A stretch of DNA of 34,521 nucleotides, from positions 1 through 34,521 of IMG/VR virus record IMGVR_UViG_3300021373_001412. One strand, 5' to 3'. Both the position numbers and the translations under genes were made by a program. The notes beneath the pieces are model-generated. The model saw nothing but the letters and a program-made list of their open reading frames with translations. It did no database searches and was not told where the DNA came from. This document shows positions 31,334 through 34,521 of the stretch, one piece after another; position 1 is the stretch's first letter; the number at the start of each line of letters is the position of its first letter. Source of the stretch: a virus.

Positions 31334-31780
31334 ATGTTAGCAGAGTTGGCGGCTTGTAATGCGGCGGTTGGGGTAATAAAGCAAGCAGTCGCCAACGGAA
31401 AATCCATAGCTGACTGCGGAGAGTTTGTTGCCAATTTTGTCAATGGCAAAGCTGAACTAGAAAAGAAACTCCACAAGAAAAAGAACAGATTATTTGGCGG
31501 TAGTGCTGACCATGACCTTGAGGAGTTCATGGCTCTAGAAAAAATTAAGCAAAACGAACAAGAGCTAAAAGAATTTATGATGCTATACGGACGCTGGCAT
31601 CTGTGGGATGATTGGTTGCGTTTCCAAGCTGACCAGAGGAAAAAGCGTCAGGAAGAAGAGAAGAAGCGCAAGAAACGTGTTCACGATATTGTGGTAGGCA
31701 TACTGGTTACGGTGCTTATCATCTTAGGGCTGGTTGTTCTAGCTGGCGTACTAGCTCTCATTTATTACTCCAAAAATTAA
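31334..31780 (+). CDS. Membrane protein with helical cytoplasmic domain
   Basis: The 148-residue product has a helical domain (LAACNAAVGVIKQAVANGKS, DHDLEEFMALEKIKQNEQEL, MLYGRWHLWDDWLRFQADQR), a dense basic/acidic stretch (KKRQEEEKKRKKRVHD) and a C-terminal membrane segment (about 120-145: IVVGILVTVLIILGLVVLAG). I recognise this family from marine podoviruses and cyanophages, where it follows the fibre genes; its function is not established. Last gene of the late plus-strand unit. Confidence 0.75.
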   Translation: MLAELAACNAAVGVIKQAVANGKSIADCGEFVANFVNGKAELEKKLHKKKNRLFGGSADHDLEEFMALEKIKQNEQELKEFMMLYGRWHLWDDWLRFQADQRKKRQEEEKKRKKRVHDIVVGILVTVLIILGLVVLAGVLALIYYSKN

Positions 31781-31782
31781 AA

Positions 31783-31802
31783 GGGCAACCCGAAGATTGC
31801 CC
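31783..31802 (-). terminator. Intrinsic terminator between converging genes
   Basis: GGGCAA (31783-31788) pairs with TTGCCC (31797-31802). On the minus strand the stem is followed by TTTTAATTTTT, a strong intrinsic terminator for the gene at 31812-32120. On the plus strand only a weaker T-rich stretch follows, but the stem may also stop late transcription. Confidence 0.75.
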
Positions 31803-31811
31803 CTATTGTTA

Positions 31812-32120
31812 TTATTCATTTACAGATTTTATTGTTTTTCCTTTGAAAACAAATTCACGTCCAACTTCTTCAAAACTATCTTTCGATAAAACAATTCTAA
31901 AATCCTGTTTATCTCCAAACAATTTTTTATGCACTTCTAAAGAATCTCTGGCTCTCAGCAAGCCTAAGTCAAAGCATTGATTTTCTCCTAAAGAAAGACT
32001 TTGACCATTACACTCATCAATCCATATTGATGCGTATGATTTTACTAGCCCCCATTCGTTTTTGTCTTTTAATGAGCTTTCGATATTATAGCTAGTGCAA
32101 AAGTTTTTGTTTTCTGTCAT
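31812..32120 (-). CDS. Lone minus-strand accessory gene, unknown
   Basis: The 102-residue protein (MTENKNFCTSYNIESSLKDK...) contains YASIWIDECNGQSLSLGENQ, LLRARDSLEVHKKLFGDKQD and FRIVLSKDSFEEVGREFVFK. I do not recognise it. It looks globular, soluble and mildly charged, with three cysteines. It has its own promoter (TTGACA/TAAACT, 32203-32231) and terminator (31783-31802), is AT-rich, and stands against the direction of both neighbours: the design of a 'moron', an independently expressed accessory gene. A 9-bp inverted repeat flanks the unit. Confidence 0.75.
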   Translation of the reverse strand: MTENKNFCTSYNIESSLKDKNEWGLVKSYASIWIDECNGQSLSLGENQCFDLGLLRARDSLEVHKKLFGDKQDFRIVLSKDSFEEVGREFVFKGKTIKSVNE

Positions 32121-32202
32121 TACAAACTCTCCATTTTTATTTACGATTTCAAACAGCTAGGGCGGTTGCCCTCTCCCAAGAAAGATAAACTTCCTTAAAT
32201 AC

Positions 32203-32231
32203 AGTTTAACACATTACGAGAAAGATGTCAA
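32203..32231 (-). promoter_or_regulatory. Sigma70-type promoter for the lone minus-strand gene
   Basis: Read on the minus strand: TTGACA (32231-32226), 17-base spacer, TAAACT (32208-32203). The -35 box is a perfect consensus and the spacing ideal. A 5-bp stem AGGGC/GCCCT lies in the leader (32159-32172), between promoter and start codon. Confidence 0.75.
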
Positions 32232-32265
32232 GTAAAAAAAATAAGTATAATTTAACATTTAGTGC

Positions 32266-32294
32266 TTGACCGCCTATTGTATTAAGTGTACTTT
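32266..32294 (+). promoter_or_regulatory. Candidate promoter for the small-gene block
   Basis: TTGACC (32266-32271), 17-base spacer, TACTTT (32289-32294). The -10 box is weak. A TATAAT also occurs at 32246-32251 without a matched -35. A short palindrome GTAGG-GATGTT-CCTAC (32301-32316) follows directly and could be an operator. It is divergent from the promoter at 32203-32231. Confidence 0.5.
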
Positions 32295-32334
32295 AATAAA
32301 GTAGGGATGTTCCTACACAATTATGGAGAGTGAA

Positions 32335-32586
32335 ATGACAACTTTTGTAACAAATAAACAGATAGCTGATGTTGCTGAAGAAATCCTAACTGAATTTGAG
32401 ATAGGTAACCTTCATAGCAATTCATCTATTAAATCTATAGTGCCATTTGCACAAGAGGCTTTGACAGAAGCAAACCTTCCAACACGTTTTAGTTTGGCGT
32501 GTGTTGTAGCAAAAACCGCATTAGCGGCATGGCAAGAAACAATCTTTCAAACAAAAAAACAAATTAAACAAGGGGGCGCGGCATAA
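32335..32586 (+). CDS. Small helical protein, unknown
   Basis: I choose ATG 32335 (leader GGAGAGTGAA) over 32323, giving 83 residues: MTTFVTNKQIADVAEEILTE, then FAQEALTEANLPTRFSLACV and VAKTALAAWQETIFQTKKQI. All-helical, one Cys. First gene of the block after the divergent promoter, so likely expressed early. No family recognised. Confidence 0.7.
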   Translation: MTTFVTNKQIADVAEEILTEFEIGNLHSNSSIKSIVPFAQEALTEANLPTRFSLACVVAKTALAAWQETIFQTKKQIKQGGAA

Positions 32587-32594
32587 GCCGCCCC
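32573..32594 (+). other. GC-rich hairpin across the stop codon
   Basis: GGGGCG (32573-32578) pairs with CGCCCC (32589-32594); an inner GC/GC pair closes an ATAA loop, with CG bulged. It spans the stop codon of the 32335 gene and has no T-tract after it. In an AT-rich block it stands out, and may stabilise or process the mRNA between cistrons. Confidence 0.55.
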
Positions 32595-32608
32595 GAAGGG
32601 AGAGTGAA

Positions 32609-32884
32609 ATGAGTAATTCAACTTATAAAATGAATTTTACTACAAAAGTTGACCCCTATTGGGAAGTTTTTCTCAAAGGTAAAAAAATTGGATTAATATA
32701 CCAAACAACAAAAGATGGGGAATGGGCATGGGGTTGGAGATTAGAATATCCAGAATGGTCGCTACCGCAGTTTATGGTTTCCCAAAAAAAAGGTCATGCC
32801 TCTACAAGACAAAAAGCATTTGAAGAGATTGTGCATAGCAATGAACAATTTATAAAAGAGGGAGAAGCACATGAGATGGTATGA
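32609..32884 (+). CDS. Small Trp-rich protein, unknown
   Basis: The 91-residue product (MSNSTYKMNFTTKVDPYWEV...) holds WEVFLKGKKIGLIYQTTKDG, EWAWGWRLEYPEWSLPQFMV and KGHASTRQKAFEEIVHSNEQ: beta-rich start, helical end, as in small proteins that present a 'strand-strand-helix' fold. The leader GGAGAGTGAAATGA is identical to that of the gene before it. Function unknown. Confidence 0.7.
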   Translation: MSNSTYKMNFTTKVDPYWEVFLKGKKIGLIYQTTKDGEWAWGWRLEYPEWSLPQFMVSQKKGHASTRQKAFEEIVHSNEQFIKEGEAHEMV

Positions 32885-32963
32885 GATTTTCGCTGAGTTT
32901 ATAGTTACAGCTATGCTGTTTGTAACTGTTTACTTGGTAATGGTTTTTGTTTTTATTTTATAG
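32871..32963 (+). CDS. 30-residue membrane micro-protein
   Basis: ATG at 32871 gives MRWYEIFAEFIVTAMLFVTV then YLVMVFVFIL-stop. After a charged six-residue start it is one continuous hydrophobic helix. GGGAG lies seven bases upstream, it overlaps the previous gene by 14 bases, and its TAG stop is built into the next ribosome-binding site (TAGGAGAGG). These three points support real translation. It resembles other phage micro-proteins that act on host membrane complexes; that role is speculative. Confidence 0.62.
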   Translation: MRWYEIFAEFIVTAMLFVTVYLVMVFVFIL

Positions 32964-32972
32964 GAGAGGCTG

Positions 32973-33218
32973 ATGGTAGTTAGAAACGGAATACCCATCA
33001 TGTTCAAAGATACAAGCACAATGAACTACGCTATGCGTACTACGAACTATGGTGATTTGTATGAGACAGATGATGTAAAGCAATACAGATATCTGTGTAA
33101 GCGGCTAGCCTTCGATAGATTTTATTATGTCAAGAAAAGATACCCTAATAATAAACTGTTCAAAGTGAAGGTATTGCCAGAAAATATATTTGATTACAAT
33201 TTTAGCAAGGAGAGATAA
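32973..33218 (+). CDS. Small basic Tyr-rich protein, unknown
   Basis: The 81-residue product (MVVRNGIPIMFKDTSTMNYA, then YRYLCKRLAFDRFYYVKKRY) is rich in Tyr, Lys and Arg. GGAGAGG precedes the ATG. No domain recognised. The next ATG follows its TAA directly. Confidence 0.7.
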   Translation: MVVRNGIPIMFKDTSTMNYAMRTTNYGDLYETDDVKQYRYLCKRLAFDRFYYVKKRYPNNKLFKVKVLPENIFDYNFSKER

Positions 33219-33386
33219 ATGCTAGAGAGAAGAGAAGAAAGCTATACAGTTACGATTTATCAGACATACAAAGTAAACGTATCAGCTTTTAGTGATGATA
33301 GCGCGGCTGAGTTGGCTAGCGTTCAAGTGGGAGCTAACCCAGAGCTATATATAATTAGCACAGATTGTGAAGTGGAGAGAGATTGA
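33219..33386 (+). CDS. 55-residue protein, unknown
   Basis: ATG 33219 gives MLERREESYTVTIYQTYKVN, VSAFSDDSAAELASVQVGAN, then PELYIISTDCEVERD-stop. The pattern (two strands, a helix with SDDSAAELA, a final strand) recalls the small phage 'DpnD/PcfM-like' fold, but this is a weak resemblance. AAGGAGAG precedes the ATG and the stop overlaps the next start (TGATG). Confidence 0.65.
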   Translation: MLERREESYTVTIYQTYKVNVSAFSDDSAAELASVQVGANPELYIISTDCEVERD

Positions 33387-33565
33387 TGGAAAAAATAACA
33401 GAGATGAAAATTAATAAAGATGGTTCAGCAACAGTATATGTGCCTAAAGACCAAGTTGAGGCTTTCAAGTGGATTCTAACTGAAGGTGAAGCTGGAATCT
33501 GGGTTGATGATGCTAATGACGAAGACGTAGAAGGTTGGCGCGGTTGGGAATGGGGTGCAAGATGA
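33386..33565 (+). CDS. 59-residue acidic protein, unknown
   Basis: Starts at ATG 33386 inside the preceding stop. It reads MEKITEMKINKDGSATVYVP, KDQVEAFKWILTEGEAGIWV, then an acidic Trp-rich end (DDANDEDVEGWRGWEWGAR). Net negative charge and small size are common in phage proteins that bind host enzymes or mimic DNA, but no family is recognised. Confidence 0.65.
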   Translation: MEKITEMKINKDGSATVYVPKDQVEAFKWILTEGEAGIWVDDANDEDVEGWRGWEWGAR

Positions 33566-33735
33566 TAAAATTAACAGCAAAGGAAATCGTTGAGGTCACA
33601 GATGCTATCAACGTGTATCTACAATATAAAGATGTGGTGAGCGAGGGGGCTAGGAAAGACCTTCTGAGTGCCTATGATAAATTATACAGAAGTAGGCTAC
33701 AAACCCCTTTACAAAAGGAGCGTGAAGCCTCATAA
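33562..33735 (+). CDS. 57-residue helical protein, unknown
   Basis: ATG 33562 overlaps the previous stop (ATGA) and is preferred over 33535. Product: MIKLTAKEIVEVTDAINVYL, QYKDVVSEGARKDLLSAYDK, then a basic tail. Two helices predicted. Last gene before the terminator. Confidence 0.65.
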   Translation: MIKLTAKEIVEVTDAINVYLQYKDVVSEGARKDLLSAYDKLYRSRLQTPLQKEREAS

Positions 33736-33755
33736 ATAATCAACACTCTCCTGTT

Positions 33756-33791
33756 AAGCCCTCAGCGTTTCCTCCCTAGTGCTGGGGGCTT
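33756..33791 (+). terminator. Strong intrinsic terminator between converging units
   Basis: AAGCCCTCAGC (33756-33766) pairs with GCTGGGGGCTT (33781-33791): 11 bp with one T-G wobble and a 14-base loop, followed on the plus strand by TTCATTTTG. It ends the small-gene block and, by symmetry, may also stop the lysis operon, whose last stop codon is at 33793-33795. Confidence 0.8.
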
Positions 33792-33792
33792 T

Positions 33793-34167
33793 TCATTTTG
33801 TATCTGTTTTCTTACCCTTGTCGTAGCTTCTCATACCAGCTAGACCCAGCATCCCAAACAATAGCGGCATCATAACCGACATATCAGCTTGCGGTATTGT
33901 GATTCCAAAGCCAGCACATATCGGGCTAACCATGTAGTTGATGCCCAGAGATAAACCGCATATCCAGCCTATAAGGGGTCGCCAGCTAGCTTGAAACCAA
34001 TTTCCCTTAGCATCAGCCTTCAGCACCTCTATCTGCTGTAGTGCAAGCTCCTGAGCGTGATTATCAGCCATTGTAGCTAGCTCATGTGCTAACTGGTTCT
34101 TTTGGTCTTTATCCTCGATAAACTTATCCAGCAACTTAGTTGCAGGAGCAATTAGAGCTTGTATCAT
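33793..34167 (-). CDS. Holin of the 3TM superfamily
   Basis: The 124-residue product begins MIQALIAPATKLLDKFIEDK, DQKNQLAHELATMADNHAQE, then LKADAKGNWFQASWRPLIGW, ICGLSLGINYMVSPICAGF and MMPLLFGMLGLAGMRSYDK. This matches the GTA/phage '3TM holin' family (helical N-terminus, WRPL-GW start of the first membrane helix, LLGMLGLAGMRS-ek end). AAGGAG precedes the ATG. It would open the inner membrane so that lysozyme reaches the cell wall. Last gene of the minus-strand unit. Confidence 0.87.
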   Translation of the reverse strand: MIQALIAPATKLLDKFIEDKDQKNQLAHELATMADNHAQELALQQIEVLKADAKGNWFQASWRPLIGWICGLSLGINYMVSPICAGFGITIPQADMSVMMPLLFGMLGLAGMRSYDKGKKTDTK

Positions 34168-34264
34168 TTCTTCTCCTTATTACATCTTCACGCCAACGAT
34201 ATAGATTAATGCCTGTGTTAAGCCCTATAAGCCCCAACAGGAGTGCTTCCCACCATTCTGGCAT
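34136..34264 (-). CDS. 42-residue membrane peptide in the lysis cassette
   Basis: ATG at 34264 (inside the preceding TAA, as TAATG) gives MPEWWEALLLGLIGLNTGIN, LYRWREDVIRRRNDTSSNCS, CN-stop. One membrane helix (about 7-22) is followed by a basic segment; its 3' end overlaps the 3TM holin gene by 32 bases in another frame. Size and place suit an antiholin, a pinholin or a spanin-like peptide, but there is no lipobox. The double overlap supports translation. Confidence 0.6.
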   Translation of the reverse strand: MPEWWEALLLGLIGLNTGINLYRWREDVIRRRNDTSSNCSCN

Positions 34265-34473
34265 TAGTGCTTCTCCGAGTTCAACCAGACCGCCAGTGAG
34301 CCTGTCATAGCCCCTGTGACCACACTTATTAGACTAGCTTGCTGTGTTGATAAATCTGGTTGTGATAATGCCCATTCGATACAACGAATGTAAACACCTG
34401 TCATGCACAGCATCATAAAACGCGGTAATATTTTAAGCTCTAATAACTTACGAGCTACTTCTTCTGCACTCAT
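34264..34473 (-). CDS. Small two-helix membrane protein, holin candidate
   Basis: The 69-residue protein has a charged start (MSAEEVARKLLELKILPR), a membrane helix (about 18-37: FMMLCMTGVYIRCIEWAL), a polar turn (SQPDLSTQQ) and a second helix (about 46-63: LISVVTGAMTGSLAVWL). This is the class II holin shape. Its ATG overlaps the lysozyme stop (ATGA), so it is part of the lysis operon. With a 3TM holin-like gene downstream, one of the two may be an antiholin. Confidence 0.72.
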   Translation of the reverse strand: MSAEEVARKLLELKILPRFMMLCMTGVYIRCIEWALSQPDLSTQQASLISVVTGAMTGSLAVWLNSEKH

Positions 34474-34521
34474 AATTTTTCCATCCTCTTTGCTAATCTA
34501 TTGGCTCTATTAGGGGTTTGT
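34470..34521 (-). CDS. T4-type endolysin, C-terminal part, cut by the window end
   Basis: The minus strand read inward from base 34521 (after one base) gives QTPNRANRLAKRMEKL-stop. QTPNRA is the conserved block that follows SRW-x-x in T4-type lysozymes, and SRWA is exactly where the fragment at bases 1-403 stops. With one extra base the join would read SRWA-x-QTPNRA, with x encoded by A?A (AGA, Arg, would be typical). The stop TGA overlaps the ATG of the next minus-strand gene as ATGA, so the two lysis genes are translationally coupled. This is a fragment of one gene, not a separate gene. Confidence 0.88.
   Translation of the reverse strand, partial: QTPNRANRLAKRMEKL

Noticed and set aside
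1-34521. Integrase, attachment site, transposase or tRNA genes
   Set aside because: No tyrosine or serine recombinase motifs, no IS ends and no recognisable tRNA cloverleaf were found on reading; by-eye tRNA detection is limited.

Overview
This window reads as essentially one complete small tailed-phage genome (about 34.5 kb). It carries terminase, a P22-type portal, a scaffold, an SU10/P22-like coat, an adaptor, nozzle and tail-fibre proteins and three probable ejection proteins, but no tape measure, tail sheath or tail tube, so a podovirus is the natural reading. Base composition is moderate to AT-rich and genes overlap by 1-4 bases almost everywhere. The marine-type fibre domains (LamG, SPRY and a C-terminus ending FKYANAR) and the 3TM holin fit an environmental, probably marine, phage of a proteobacterium, perhaps an alphaproteobacterium. 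The host is an inference; no host gene, integrase or tRNA was seen.

The two ends of the window belong together. A T4-type lysozyme runs off the left end on the minus strand at the conserved SRWA, and the right end encodes QTPNRANRLAKRMEKL-stop on the same strand, which is the expected continuation. Only one base is missing between them. The molecule is therefore circular, circularly permuted or a closed assembly cut inside the lysozyme gene.

Layout. (1) Minus strand, from 4507 down through the origin of coordinates to 33793: a ParB-like protein, a RecB-like nuclease, a Sak/DUF1071-type annealing protein, a minimal SSB-like protein with a DEIPF tail, a zinc-ribbon-like mini-protein, a DnaA domain IV-like protein, an HTH protein, a PDDEXK_11-like nuclease, a TSCPD-like mini-protein, then the lysis cassette (lysozyme, small membrane proteins, 3TM holin). 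(2) 4508-4620: divergent control region with a palindromic operator candidate, next to a Cro-like HTH gene. (3) Plus strand 4621-8023: resolvase-like and other PD-(D/E)XK proteins, an orphan adenine methyltransferase, a PAPS-reductase-family protein and a winged-helix replication-type protein. (4) Plus strand 8028-31780: TerS, TerL, a cluster of tiny Lys/Cys-rich proteins, portal, scaffold, coat, adaptor, fibres, nozzle, ejection proteins, receptor-binding proteins and two membrane proteins. (5) A lone minus-strand gene (31812-32120) with its own promoter and terminator. (6) Plus strand 32335-33735: a block of seven small unknown genes driven by a promoter divergent from that of the lone gene, ending in a strong terminator facing the lysis genes.

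The most striking genome-wide signal is that I find no GATC, no GGCC and no CCGG anywhere in the window, although other four-base palindromes are common. That is the signature of long exposure to several restriction specificities. Other points of interest are a lysozyme with Cys in place of the catalytic Asp, a tail fibre built from about 23 diverged 20-residue repeats, at least four small PD-(D/E)XK proteins besides TerL, and a polyvalent-like unknown protein between TerL and portal.
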